Positions 46,445 through 58,192 are shown, counted from the first letter of the stretch. The stretch: DNA of 64,000 nucleotides from Halichoerus grypus (GCF_964656455.1 NC_135726.1:30843930-30907929), one strand, 5' to 3'. Made by a program: numbers and translations. Notes: generated by a model from the letters alone, not told the origin.

Positions 46445-46512
46445 CCTTTCTCTCCCTCCCTCCCTCCCTTCCTCCTTCATGCTCTCACTCTCGCTCTAGC
46501 TCTCTCTCTCTC
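46445..46512 (+). repeat. Pyrimidine tract (TCCC)n / (TC)n
   Basis: Impure TCCC units followed by CTCTCACTCTCGCTC and (TC)n. Confidence 0.9.
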
Positions 46513-47505
46513 AAAAGGGGTTTAATCTTGAATTTTCGCTTACTAGGATGTGGGCCAATGCCCTTGGGGACATGTGCAGATGTAGAATTTGGGGACAAAA
46601 ACAGATCAGAGGAGAGTTAAATCAGATGCCCCTACCTGAGAACCCTAATGTCCTCGCACTATGCTCTCTCTGACCTCTATCTTGTACTAGTTCCAACTTA
46701 AGTAAATTCCATGGCATTTAGTTGTTGAGACACTAACTCTTTTATGGCAAAATGAATTAGTGGGTTATTTATATATTTTAAACTTACTTAGACACTCCCT
46801 TAAGGCTCACAGCCAAGTCAATAAAGTTATGTTTGAAGATGGAGTTTGAAATTCTATTTTCATTCATTTTAATGGTTTACAAGCAAATTGCATTTTCTAC
46901 TTCATTCGGTGACATAAGTCAATAGGTATCCAATGTAAATGTAGTTCATTTATATCTGAATTGATGTTCTGTCCACCATTACCTTATGTTTCTAATGCAT
47001 TCTGATACATTAGTAAATAGGCTTGTCTGATTAATCATTAGCACATGAAAAGAATTAGCTGCTGCCTGCCAAATGGAATTATTGACACTGATAAGAGGAC
47101 CAATGATGGTATCACCTGGAAATGGAGTATGGGGTTATTTAAAAAAAAAATGCCTCAACAAATATGGAGAACCCTGAAAGTGTTTCATTAATTCTTCTTG
47201 TGATAGACGTTCTATACTTCTCTTAAAAAAACAATTTTCCAACATTCAAACTTGATGAAAGAAAGTCTAGATTTACTTCACAAACTTAGCTGCCTAAAGT
47301 CTAAATACTAAATAAGAAAATCTAAAATCTAAATAAAACTTGATCACTACCCATGGAGGGTGAGAGAGGTTTTAGAACCTTTGAGAAGAAAACAGAACAC
47401 AAACCAAGCCCCCTAGAAGCCCCCTCTATTGTGATCCACAGCCTGAAGTGGAGTCTTATTAAACCTGATCCAAGTGGCCCCATCTCAATTTTGGCTAGAG
47501 AAATT
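46513..47505. other. AT-rich repeat-free block, candidate conserved non-coding element
   Basis: About 1 kb with no transposon relic. The part at 46730-47130 is AT-rich. It includes GATTAATCATTAGCAC (47029-47044, TAAT/ATTA pair) and GAATTAGCTGCTGCCTGCC. It could be regulatory; no exon is visible. Confidence 0.35.
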
Positions 47506-47538
47506 TGTGTGTGCACACACGCATGCACACGCGCACAC
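47506..47538. repeat. Alternating purine-pyrimidine tract, Z-DNA potential
   Basis: About 32 bases of strict purine-pyrimidine alternation including the palindrome GTGTGTGCACACAC and GCATGC, CGCGC steps. Confidence 0.8.
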
Positions 47539-48074
47539 GGGTGTGCATTTACATGATCCTTTGCAGAAACCCCACGCTGCACCTCTTCTCCACCAATGAA
47601 GCCCTCATGTGGAACTTCGGCAAGGGGGCCAGCCTTGAGGTCTGTAATGCAACTCCAGCGTGTTCCTGGGCTAAGACAGCACGACATACCTAAAAGGGTC
47701 ATAGCCCTATCATTTTGAAAATGCCCATGTAATTCTGTTTTGTTATTGTCTGAGCCATTAGATTTAAAAGCTCTTCTGTGTGATTGCCAAGTACATTAAT
47801 GTGAACAAATAATGAAAGTCTAGCTGCTGAGCTGCCCGAACTCATGCAAGTGTCTTCAGGCAGCTCCTCAGTGTGGCAGCATGTGGCAGGTCACTTTTGC
47901 TGAGATTTGCTTTCTTCTGGGCTTTAGAGCCATACGGAGTATGGTGCAAAAGAAGGGCTGTTTGTGGGCACATTTGCTCCAGCATGACCTGAAGCCGAGG
48001 TGCTGAGTGCCTGTGACATATGGCTGATAAAGGGGCCCAATCCCCTTAGGAGATTTCATTACTGAGCAAGGATG
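47539..48074. other. Unannotated stretch
   Basis: AT-rich segment 47710-47830 (TGAGCCATTAGATTTAAAAG, ACATTAATGTGAACAAATAA) is repeat-free. No gene. Confidence 0.35.
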
Positions 48075-48240
48075 CCAAAGAAATAGAAGTCAGGAACCTA
48101 ACTTCGAACATGTCTTTGGTGATTCACATTCTCTCGTTCCTCGTTTCCCCCACCCGTGTGTCAAGTGATAATAATAATTGCTGTCCTTCCTACCTTCCAA
48201 GGTGTTTGAATTTCAGATGATTGTGAAAACATTAAGGAGG
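48075..48240 (+). repeat. Possible MIR SINE
   Basis: AAGTGATAATAATAATTGCT and TACCTTCCAAGGTGTTTGAA resemble the MIR middle and 3' half. The promoter half is missing. Confidence 0.45.
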
Positions 48241-48318
48241 GGCATATGAATTGCCAGATGGCAGAGGTCCTGTTTTTACTGGAGTATGTCTTCTCTCTTT
48301 AAAATTAAAAGCTACTTG

Positions 48319-48530
48319 GGGCGCCTGGGTGGCTCAGTTGTTAAGCGTTTGCCTTCGGCTCAGGTCATGATCCCAGGGTCCTGGGATCGAGCCCCGCATC
48401 AGGCTCCCTGCTCAGCGGGAAGCCTACTTCTCCCTCTCCCACTCCCCCTGCTTGTGTTCCCTCTCTCGCTATGTCTCTCTCTGTCAAATAAATAAATAAA
48501 ATCTTTAAAAAAATTAAAAAATAAATAAAT
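48319..48530 (+). mobile_element. Carnivore SINE, young form
   Basis: GGGCGCCTGGGTGGCTCAGT head, GGGATCGAGCCCCGCATCAG B-box region, CTCCCACTCCCCCTGCTTGT body, and a complex AT tail. A perfect 18-bp duplication AAAATTAAAAGCTACTTG lies at 48301-48318 and 48531-48548, so this is among the youngest copies here. Confidence 0.97.
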
Positions 48531-48548
48531 AAAATTAAAAGCTACTTG

Positions 48549-48959
48549 AAGACCTGTACTATGGGTTCCCAAGCAGCAAAGACTGAACAAAGTATTTCTT
48601 TAATTAATCAAATGAAAAGTACGTGTTTCATATTCTTATTTCAAGTTTGGGCCAGAGCCTTCTCTTATGTTTAATGTCACCTTCAGACTCGTGTTTTGTT
48701 CATTCACTAGTCTACGTACTGTGTAATGCATGGATTTCTTCTGAGGTTTGTGTTGTCTCAGAAGGTAGGATAACCAGAGGACCTGTGTGGGTCCTCGATC
48801 CCAGATACTTTCTTTGATCTTGGTTCTGGCGGGAGACTTTCTCTATTGTTTACATAGGAAAAGTTTTCTAGCGCTTGGCAAAAGAGAACACATGCAGGGA
48901 CATAAAAATGCATGATTCACTGGGGGTTGAAGAGCTGAGGGCACTGTAGAGGTAGAACA
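48549..48959. other. Unannotated non-coding stretch
   Basis: No repeat or gene recognised. Confidence 0.4.
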
Positions 48960-49215
48960 AGAGAAATAGTGGTTATGACAATAGGCTCAGAAGCCTGATT
49001 GCCTGTGTTCTCATCTTGGGCCTCTCACTTATAAGTTGTGTGGCTTAGGGCAAAGTTATTGTTAACACATCTCTGCCTCAGTTTCCTCATTGGTAAAACA
49101 AGGCTAGTAATACCACCTAACTCATGGGATTGTCAAGAAGAGTAAAGGAGTAAAGCACATACAGCACTGAGTATAACATCTGGCATGTAGTGAGCATTCA
49201 GAAAATCTCACTATC
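48960..49215 (+). repeat. MIR SINE
   Basis: Near full-length sense MIR: GAAATAGTGGTTATGACAAT, GCCTCAGTTTCCTCATTGGT, ATCTGGCATGTAGTGAGCAT. Its 3' tail runs straight into the GRT repeat. Confidence 0.9.
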
Positions 49216-49230
49216 GTGTTTTTTGCTGAA

Positions 49231-49696
49231 GATAATGATGATGGTGGTGATGGTGATGGTGATGGTGGTGGTGATACTGACAGTGGTGATGATGTTGATG
49301 ATGGTGATGATGGTGATGATGGTGATGATGGTGGTGATGATGATGGTGGTGGTGATGGTGATGGCGATGATGATGTTGATGGCAATGGTGATGGTAGTGA
49401 TGGTGATGGTAGTGGCGATGATGGTTGCAGTGGTGGTGGAGGTGGCAATGGTGATGATGATGGTAATGGTGGTGGTGGTGATGGTAATGGTGAGGGTGAT
49501 GGTGGTGGTGATGATAGTGGTGGTGGTGATGGTGGTGGTGGCAATCACGATGATGATGGTGATGGTGGTGGTGGTGATGGCAATGATGATGGTGGTGGTG
49601 ATGGTGATAGTGATGATGTTGATGGCGATGGTGATGGTGATTGTAGTTATGGTGATGGTGGTGATGGTGGTGATGATGATGGTGACGGCATTGATG
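49231..49696 (+). repeat. Long (GRT)n trinucleotide repeat
   Basis: About 466 bp of GAT and GGT triplets with GTT, AGT, GGC and CAC interruptions. All frames stay open for long distances, giving Gly/Asp, Met/Val and, in reverse, Pro/Ser or Thr/Ile low-complexity frames. These are by-products of the repeat, not proteins. Confidence 0.95.
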
Positions 49697-49874
49697 CAGA
49701 ATTAGTGGCAGGTGGGTTTGGCTGCCTGCTAGATAGGATGTGAAAAGTTCTGAACATTGCTCTTAGATTTCCTTGGGTGTTAACAATGTGATCGGGTCCT
49801 CATGGTGACTCCTACCTGGATGATTAAAGATCTCTTTCCCCAAACTCTGGCTTTTTTGCCTATTTCATTTTTTT

Positions 49875-49975
49875 TTAGGGCTTGTCTCTCTGTTTCGCTG
49901 CCATATCACCAGTGCCAAGAATAGTGCCTGATGTCTAGTTGGCACTCAATATTTGTTAGACATATGAACGACTCT
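49875..49975 (+). mobile_element. L2 3' end
   Basis: CCATATCACCAGTGCCAAGA, ATAGTGCCTGATGTCTAGTT and GCACTCAATATTTGTTAGAC are the sense L2 terminus. Confidence 0.7.
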
Positions 49976-51499
49976 TCTACTCCCCAGAGTGATTCCTTTG
50001 CTTTTTCTGTTTGGTTGGAGACACATTTGCCAGATGCATTGCCACAGAGTTCCTTTCCTTACACCTAAAATAAGAGTAATAGAGAACTGTTATTCTCTTA
50101 ATAAAATAGTTTGTTTGGGTATATTAACACCGGGCCCTATAAATACCAGTCTTCGTCTCCACCACACTACACATCTGGGGATCCATTGGAGTCACCCTTC
50201 GATGAAGCTGTCACTGAGAAAGCACTCAGTAGGAACACAAGGACTTTCTTATGCTTTCTTCCCCAAGCTGGATCCTCATGTAATCACTTTGCTTCCTAAA
50301 ACAGCACCCTGAAAGGTGGCAGCAAACCAGTCCCTGGGCAGGGGCAAGAAAGCCAGGAAGTGTGATATTTTATTAATTATTACAAAAATAAACTGTAGGG
50401 CTGAGACTTGCTACCGCAAAGCACAAGTGTGAAAATCCCACTTTGCTAGTGAAGAAAAAACTCCTTGTTAACTACAAAGATCTTCCCTCAGCAACATGTA
50501 AAGTAGGAGGAAAGAAGAGAGCGCAGACATTATCAGCACTTTAAATAAATGAAAAAGTTTACCTCTGAAAGGTGATGTTGTAAATCATATTTCCTTCCAG
50601 GGTAGTAGTATATTCGGCAGTCTTGGGCATTTTCCTTTCAGATATTTTTTTTGCCCCCGAAAGAATCTAGGAAACAGATTGACCATTGATTCATGTCTTC
50701 CAGTATGTTAGCTATTAATAACGTTCTCATTTCATAATTTTTCCCTCTTTTGAATGCATTCCAGATGTTCACCTTGCCAATGTGAATTTTAAATGCTTAC
50801 TGTTGCAATCATTTTGTGTCCCCAGGACTTTAAACACGCCTGTAGCCCTCCTTTTAGAACCTTAAAGAGATGATGAAAAGCTCAGGAGAGAGAGGGGGTA
50901 GGGGGGTGGGAACATGCCTGTGATGGAACATGGAGATATGGATACAGATATGAAAATAGATACGTAATTTTGACTTCCAGGCATTTTATGACTATATGTC
51001 TTCATCTATTTTTAAGAAATTGATTTTATGCTTTTATTTTTAATAAATATTTTTCCAAGAAATTGACAAAATGGATTTATTACAGAGTAGCATTAAGATA
51101 AGTAAAACTTAGATTCAATTTGTGGTTCAGATTGCTATTTTCACACACCAAAAAAATGCCAGCCGATGAAACTCTCAAGTCAGCCTGCCTTCTGTGTTAC
51201 GTAATGGCTCTTTAAATCAGTGTAGCATGACAACAGTGGTCATAGAGGAAACGGTGAGAACAAAGCAACTTTTTAAACAAAATGCACTTATTACCTATTG
51301 CATATTTGTTGGGTCAAAAGTAGGATAGAATTTTTGATCAAGAAATGATTTTAGGTTTATGCGATTTGATTCATGAGAATAATTTTCTCTTTGAACAAAG
51401 TCCGTGGTTTAGAGTATGTTTTATGATTTTTTGGTCCATTTCTGGGAAGTAACATGGATGCTTAAGATAAGCAAAGCTGTGAGTGCCCTGCATCAGTTT
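49976..51499. other. Unannotated AT-rich repeat-free stretch
   Basis: About 1.5 kb without a recognised transposon. AT-rich parts at 50560-50830 and 50960-51130 include GCTATTAATAACGTTC and TGATTTTATGCTTTTATTTT. Candidate conserved DNA, unproven. The 107-codon frame at 49989-50312 has no domain. Confidence 0.3.
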
Positions 51500-51975
51500 G
51501 CTGTATTGATTAGGGTAAGGTTTTGCTGCTGTAACAAAGAGACCTCACAATACAAGAGACATAAAGAACAAAGGAGTTGATTTCCCTCTTGTGTACCTGG
51601 CCCCATGTGAGTGGTCTGCTGAGGCAGGCTGAGGCAGGCGAGCCCTGCTCCACGGATCCAGCTTCCTGCCAAATCATTGTTCCTTTATACCCACTGCACT
51701 GTCATCATCTCAGGGTTAAAGCTGGGTTGTCATGATATTCAGGTTCCAGCCAGTGGGAAGAACAAAGTGTAGAGGAAGGATACCCAGTGTTTCAATAACC
51801 AGGCACATGACTTCTGGGCACATTCCACAGGTGAGAACTTTGTCCCCTGGCCAGCCAACTATGAGGGGGTCTGGAAAATGTGGTCCAGCAGATCAGTGGA
51901 AGCCCAACTGCAATTCCTTGCCTAGAAAGGGAGGAGAAGACACATTGGATGGACTTCCAGAAGTCTCCATCACAA
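51500..51975 (-). mobile_element. MaLR-type LTR, antisense, degraded
   Basis: GCTGCTGTAACAAAGAGACC, GGATCCAGCTTCCTGCCAAA, TAACCAGGCACATGACTTCT and CTGGCCAGCCAACTATGAGG follow an ancient MaLR-like LTR in reverse. Exact subfamily unknown. Confidence 0.55.
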
Positions 51976-52494
51976 CCAGCTTCCCCCAACCCCATCTCAC
52001 AGGGTTATCAAATTTTGCCAAGCACCAGGCTTCAGTTGGGTAGTCCTTATCCCTCGCTTGGACTCTTTCCTCTCCCCTTCCCCACAGGAATATAATCTCC
52101 AAGTTTCCAAGTTTTCACATAAGCTTTCTCTCTCTACCCCGAACCTGCAGGGCACAAACCAACCAACAAACACCACATCAGCTCTCCCCCATCCATTTAT
52201 TTTTTGTCTTCCAAATTGACCCAAAGTTCCTCTCCTCTAGCCCTTTCCATTTCACAAAACCTGGAGGTGGCCTTGAAATAAACAAATTAAATAAACCAAT
52301 GCATAATAATGCTGGATAAGTAGAAGTTCCATGTCTTTTTTTTTTTCTATGTCACCTGTGGCATTTCTTCTTTGGTCCTTGCGGTTTAATTTTCAGGACT
52401 GATACGGACTGTGTGGAAATATCTATTGCTCATCTTCACAATGTCGGCTTCCAAAATCAATGAGAACGCTCTCCTGTGGGAGCCGGCATGTGTA
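51976..52494. other. Unannotated non-coding stretch
   Basis: Pyrimidine-rich. No gene or repeat recognised. Confidence 0.4.
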
Positions 52495-52725
52495 AAGAAT
52501 ATGGACTTTGGAAGTAGACAGATCTGGGTTTGAGTTTCATTTGCTCAGTGGCTATGGCTGCATTTCCAATTCAAGTCCATTCAGCCTCAGTTTACCTATG
52601 TTTACATGGAGGATAATAAAATTTCTCTTGTGTGTTTGTCATGGGCACTGAAGGAGTTAAGAGAGGTCAAGTGTCTGGCACGTAGTAGGGGGCAATAGGA
52701 CTAGCCCCGATTATTGTAAAATTAG
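52495..52725 (+). repeat. MIR SINE
   Basis: GACTTTGGAAGTAGACAGAT, CTGGGTTTGAGTTTCATTTG, AGCCTCAGTTTACCTATGTT and TGTCTGGCACGTAGTAGGGG are sense MIR in order. Confidence 0.88.
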
Positions 52726-52769
52726 CGGGATCAGCCACCTGAGTTCTTGAGTCTCCTTTGTTGTTGACT

Positions 52770-52970
52770 TGTTAATTCTCATTTAGATGAGCCATTTGAT
52801 CCCTCTAGGCCTCAGGCTCCTCACCTGAAAATCAGGAGACTGCCTTCCTTAGGAGAGGGTGCTGGTGTAAGGAGCAAGTAAGACGATGGATGGGAAGGCA
52901 CTTAAGGGGAAAAAAAAGCAACAGATCATAAAAAGCACTCTATTAATATGAATCATTTCTTATCAGTGTC
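52770..52970 (+). repeat. MIR SINE, degraded
   Basis: CCTCTAGGCCTCAGGCTCCT, TCACCTGAAAATCAGGAGAC and AAAAAGCACTCTATTAATAT suggest a second, decayed sense MIR next to the one at 52495. Confidence 0.6.
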
Positions 52971-53797
52971 CTCAGACTGAGATGCTGACTGCTTTGGTTT
53001 CCAACTAAGGGATGGTATTCTTCCAAATATACAGCTGGATCTAGTGTGTCCTATAGAATTCACAGAATATGAAAGATCCTCTGGGCAACTATTATTATAT
53101 CAGTTTAATGCCAAGCCATGTCACCTGAAGAAATAGGTAAAAATAATTTGTTCTATAGATGGGGTTGACTGGTCTAGTATTTTCAGCCTTTAATCTTCTC
53201 CAATGGAAACACCCTCCATTAAATGAACATGCTGGACAGAGTGGAGGGAAATTAACAGAATGTTGATGGTAGCTCAACACTGTTAAAAAATGTTGTAAAC
53301 TTGTCCTCTGGTTTCCTGTTGGTGACATGATCTTATAGCCAAGTGGGAGTATTATGAACAAGAATTTGGCTCTTCCTCCCCATGGTGTGGTTTGTTGTTC
53401 CTTGTTGCTGTAGTTGGTTTTATATCCTAAGGTTGGCCTTGGCAACTGAATATTGACAAGTCTGCTTGCCTATTTTTTTTTAATGGGTGATGTTTGTTTT
53501 TGGTTTGGGATTACGAAAGTGTTAATCAGAAAATTTGGAAAATGTAGAAAGTTATAAATAAGAGACTTGTTTAAACACCATAACTCTTAATAAATTAGTT
53601 TATTTCTTTCAAAATCTGTGTATTTCCTAACTAAGGATGTGGAATGAAATGGCAGAAACAGGGAGGAAAGGCATTAAGGGTTTGAGGTTAGAGAAGTATT
53701 TTTGGATTCTCACTTTGTGGGGACAAGGATTGGGGTAGGTATTTGTATGGTTGCTGTGGCCAATGTAAAGGAAGTAGAAGGATAGAAGCAAACTGTG

Positions 53798-53838
<41 letters not shown>

Positions 53839-54124
53839 GGTGGTTCTTCTGTCTTTCATTTTCTAGCCATCAATAAACCTCTGGTCAGGCGTGCCCTGGT
53901 GATACTTTACAGCCTCAACAGTGAGGCTAAATTCTAGATCTAACCCATCTTATTCTGTTATGAGTGAGAAATACTTCCCAAATCCATTCTGCATGTCTTC
54001 TTCCATCTGGTTTTCATGCTCCTATGATTAGGCTCATTCTCACATTCTCATTCTTCCACTTCCTCCCTCAACATGGCCTTCCAATTTGAGCAGTAATGTT
54101 AGCAGGACTGATGGGGAGTGTCAC
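52971..54124. other. Unannotated stretch containing a TG microsatellite
   Basis: No gene. AT-rich 53460-53640 may be an old repeat, unassigned. TG tract listed separately. Confidence 0.4.
53799..53838 (+). repeat. (TG)n microsatellite
   Basis: About 19 pure TG units, the longest dinucleotide tract in the window. Confidence 0.95.
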
Positions 54125-54475
54125 TTACATATTGTAAGTCCGCGAATCTCAGTGGCCTAACACAACAAAGCCTTTTTTATTTTTTTTCTTTTCAGTACAG
54201 GTCCACCACAGGTCATCAGGAGGACTCTGTTCATCATGGTGACTCAGGGATTTAGGCTGACAGAGGCTCCACTGGATATATATTTCCATGACAGGCAAAG
54301 TAAGAATCATGCTCTGGCCCTTTAAGCTTCCTCTGGACATGACAAGCATATCATCAGGTTACATTTTATTAGCCAAAGGAAGTTATGTGGTCACATCTAA
54401 TTTCATATGCCCAGGAGGAGAGAACTAGGATGTTTGTAGAAAGTCCTAATGACACCCTCAATGGGCAATGTGAGT
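54125..54475 (-). mobile_element. MaLR-type LTR, antisense, degraded
   Basis: AGTGGCCTAACACAACAAAG near the left, CATTTTATTAGCCAAAGGAA, GTTATGTGGTCACATCTAAT and CCAGGAGGAGAGAACTAGGA near the right are reversed MLT1-like words. Confidence 0.6.
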
Positions 54476-54839
54476 GCTGTGTGTCTTCCAGGGAGTTCCT
54501 GCTACACTCAGCCAAGCTTCTTCCAGGTGTGGGCAATAGGTGTATCTTTTAATGAGTTCTGCTGCCCTAAGTCCTAAACCCTTGCAAGTATGATTGTCAC
54601 CCTGGAAGGTACTAGAGAACAGGGCCTATCGGCTCATTTTCTATATCAAGACTCCACCTTAGATCTGTCCAGGGCAATGGGCTGTGCCCTGACCAGAATC
54701 CATTACTCTTTGGTAGAATCACCTTGGGAAAATATTAATATAAAAAAACCATGGTTCTTTGTTTTTCTTCCATATACAAGCTGTTTTTTGAGTTAAGGCA
54801 ATCTGCTTTGATTTCACAGCTTCACATTTGAGGGATCAG
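54476..54839. other. Unannotated non-coding stretch
   Basis: No repeat or gene recognised. Confidence 0.4.
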
Positions 54840-55290
54840 ATAGTCATTCCAAAGCATATGTATTAAGCACTTACTATGTGGCAAGCATATGTTCTGCACT
54901 GTTGATGCAGTGATAAAAAGGGAAGAGAAAATACAAAGTCCTTGTTCTTACAGAGCCCTTACCATGTTAGAAAAAGCACACACTGTGGAAATAATGACAA
55001 CACGAATGTAATATTCCAACTGCAGTAAAGGGCTATGAAGGGCACTTTGCCCTGGTCTGATGAGGAGTAATTATTAATGAGGTCCAATGGTGTAGATAGG
55101 AAGGGCATTGAAGACCAAGGACACAGCATGAGCAAAAGCTTGGTAGCAGGAAGAAAAAGGTGGCATTCTGGGGTCTGGAAGAGGACTTGCTGGGTGGACA
55201 AAGAGAGAGCAGCATGGTTGGCATGCGAGATGGTAGGCCCAGTTAAGGATTACTGTTTTAATCTGAAGAGTAGGAAAACTAGATTTGCAT
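54840..55290 (-). mobile_element. L2-type LINE end, antisense
   Basis: TTAAGCACTTACTATGTGGC, GTTGATGCAGTGATAAAAAG and TTGTTCTTACAGAGCCCTTA are the reversed L2 3' end. CATGAGCAAAAGCTTGGTAG downstream belongs to the ancient sequence often joined to it, as at 13630. Confidence 0.6.
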
Positions 55291-57034
55291 TTCAAAACAA
55301 GAGCTCTGAAGTCAGTGTAGAAAATGGAGGGCCGGAGGGTAGATGCTGAGCTCAGAACCAGGACAACTGCCCTGCCCGAATAAAACCTGAGCTTGGAGTA
55401 GGTTGTGGTGGCAGAGATACTCAGCAGACTTCTCAAAAATCTTGCTCTGCATGCAACAGGAATCCCAAGGACATGACATGGAACACCTCTCTGTCAGCCA
55501 CTGTATCACGTGTATCTGCTACCAGGTTGAGTGGACAAATGGACAGTTTTTATATTGATTCCCATTACAAGGGTAGAAACAGCTGGGGTAACAGCAGGTA
55601 CAAAAGTGTTGAGTGTCCAGCTAATAGAGAAGATTGCTTTTTCTCTTGCCCAAGCACTCCTGGATATATCAAAAAAAGAGAAGCAAGTGAAGATAGTACT
55701 TTAGTCCTCTAAATATTTTTTCTTTAGTGCAGAATTTGTTGCATTGTTTATATAGCTCCTGATAAAAACACAGGAGCCTCCTGACCATTGTCCGGATACT
55801 TCATGGCCCCACCACTGATGTCATTTGACTGTGTTTTCCTGGTTTAGTGGAGGAGTTGTAATTGTTCTTTATGATGTAGAAATAAGCCCTAAAATTAAAC
55901 TCTGGGTGTAGACATCTGGCCCGTACTCTTAGAGCAGACCATATGTTTAAAATAAAAATGAAAATTTCTGCATGACTAATGAGATAGGGTCACAAAATAT
56001 AGTCAGTGGGGAACCGGATGTCAACTCTCCACCGATCCCCTCCCTAAAACCAAAAAATTTGCTTCCAAGCTAGCCTTGCCCTGTGTATGTTTTCTTTACT
56101 TCCATAGTTCATTATGCAAACTTGCATTAATTTGTTGACAGTACAAGGCAAATCCATGATAAAACCAGAGAACTTCTCCAAAGTAAATATTTGGTGCTAC
56201 AAAATAGGGGGGTTTTGCACATTAATCCAATAATAAAATATAGTCTGTGGGAGGAATAAGGAGCGTTTGCTAATTTCCTAAATTGCTGTAGGTCACAGAA
56301 GCCTCTAATTGATTTGAAAAATTATTTTGTTTATGGAGAAGTAATATTCCCAGTCAGGAGGCCCAGCTCCTTAATGCTGGGGGCAGCTGCAGAGGCCCCC
56401 AGATGCAACGCAGCAGTGGGGTGGGGGAAAGGAAATGGGGATCCAGCTTGGCCCAGTCTGTGTCCTGGATTTTGAAGGTAATGTAGGAGAAATAGCTAAG
56501 AGGAGAAATGTGAGTGGGCTATGAGAAGCTAAAACTCTGCCCGGAGTGTTAACGTCTGGAATAGCAAGTGGCCTTTCCACTTGAGTCAGGGCTCACTGTT
56601 CCCATCCTTGCCTATGTCACAGCATTTCTAGACCTTGACTTTGCCCTGGCAGCAGCTCCTCCAGCAGAATATTCAAAAGCAAGGGATGGATGGACGTGTG
56701 AGCTGAGTGTCAAGGAGAGAAGATGTGCATATACGTTAATAGTTACAAGATGGCGGTAAGCTCCCCTTGCAGAGTGTTGGGATGAAGGAGTACTTACGCA
56801 TCACGTGCATTCTCTGTCATGGTTACCAGGAGGAAGTGATGGACTCAGGAGGGTGGGGGAATTCAAGGAGAGTTTCTCAGAGAGGGCAACACTTTGACTT
56901 CGGAGGCAGGAGTAGGGATTTGCTAAGCGAAAAATTTTATTCATAAATCAGTGAACTTAATAAATAAGCTGTGCTAGCCAGCTTACAGCAGCAACTTTAT
57001 CATAGTTGATGCATAGAAGGAGACGGGATTAAAC
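55291..57034. other. Repeat-poor stretch, part candidate conserved DNA
   Basis: No firm transposon over 1.7 kb. The part at 55780-56340 is AT-rich and unique (GACTGTGTTTTCCTGGTTTA, TTGCACATTAATCCAATAAT, CTCTAATTGATTTGAAAAAT). It may be regulatory; no exon is visible. Confidence 0.3.
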
Positions 57035-57265
57035 ATAATAGATATGATTTTATAAATATTTATGATGTGCCAGGCACTGTACCAAGTGCTTCCCATACAC
57101 TGTTTCAATTAGTTAGTATTAGTCCCTGGTGTTGAGGGGAAAACTATGCTTAGGGAGGTTAAACAATCCTCCTACTCAACATAGCTTGGTGGAAAATCTG
57201 AACTGAAGCTACAGAGAAGTAGAGCCTTATGCTTTACCCCAAATACTATACTGCCACTCAAGCTG
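57035..57265 (-). repeat. MIR SINE, antisense
   Basis: TTATGATGTGCCAGGCACTG, TACCAAGTGCTTCCCATACA and TGCTTAGGGAGGTTAAACAA are reversed MIR, nearly complete. Confidence 0.88.
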
Positions 57266-58189
57266 ACCACCAGCACATCTGAGGCTTAAGATCAAAGAAG
57301 TTTCATGGGCTTCCCCAACTGAAGAAGTTTTAAAACCTCAGTAACATAAAAACAAAATTAACACTGGAGACTGGGAAGTATGTGACCCTCAGTGACTGCC
57401 TCCACAAAGCAGCCATGGGGACGTAGAAGCTCTGTGATCCTGCAACGTCGTGTTCCATCGTGCCTGGATCCCCAGCGGTGGTTTGAAAACTGATCAAGGA
57501 AGTTCCAAGGGGCCCATTTAGAATTAGTTGAGGGTATATTTAGGTTAGGTCTCACTCTTGCTAATGGCATATATTTTCTCCCATCTTGTGACTCCCGCCT
57601 AGCTCTATGTAGCACACCACTTCAGTGGGCACCGCAGTGGAGGGAAAATCCATTAACTTGCTTGACTGGCATCATGTCGACACAGGCAAAATAAACCTTG
57701 GCTTTCTTTAAGAGCTCTAGGAGATTCAAAGAGCCCAGATTTGAAATGTAGACAAATGAAATTCAGCTTGTTTAGCTCTGATGGGAACTCTGGGTTGCCC
57801 TTCTTTCTAATTCCTGGGGTCTTCTTTTCAGAAAGGATTTTTAGTTAAGTCTCTCCCCAGCATCACCGGTACCCCTTTGTATCAGAAGAAAATTAGCTGC
57901 AAGAAAAATTGAGGTTTGACAATAGAAGACCAGATGCCCCACCTTGTAAATAAATTTTTTTTAAAAAGCATGCAATGCAGGCAGCTGCACCATATAAACT
58001 CAGGTTTTTATACCAGTGTTGTGTTCTTTGTATCCTCATTTGGTTCCAACATCTGTTCATCCCTGTCCATTCCTCCCATATATTTGTTATAATTACATAC
58101 ACAGGAGCTTGTTTATGAGCTGAGAAACTGACCCAACAGCAGTGCTTTGGTTGGTGGTTCTCTTGCTTACTCTGGTAAAGACACTGGTG
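57266..58189. other. Unannotated non-coding stretch
   Basis: No repeat or gene recognised. Confidence 0.4.
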
Positions 58190-58192
58190 GTA

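Noticed and set aside
49122..49544. 140-codon Pro/Ser-rich minus-strand frame
   Set aside because: It is the reverse complement of the same trinucleotide tract.
49216..49743. 175-codon Gly/Asp-rich open frame, plus a 171-codon Met/Val frame overlapping it
   Set aside because: Both are translations of the GRT repeat. A repeat without TAA/TAG/TGA in frame stays open by default.
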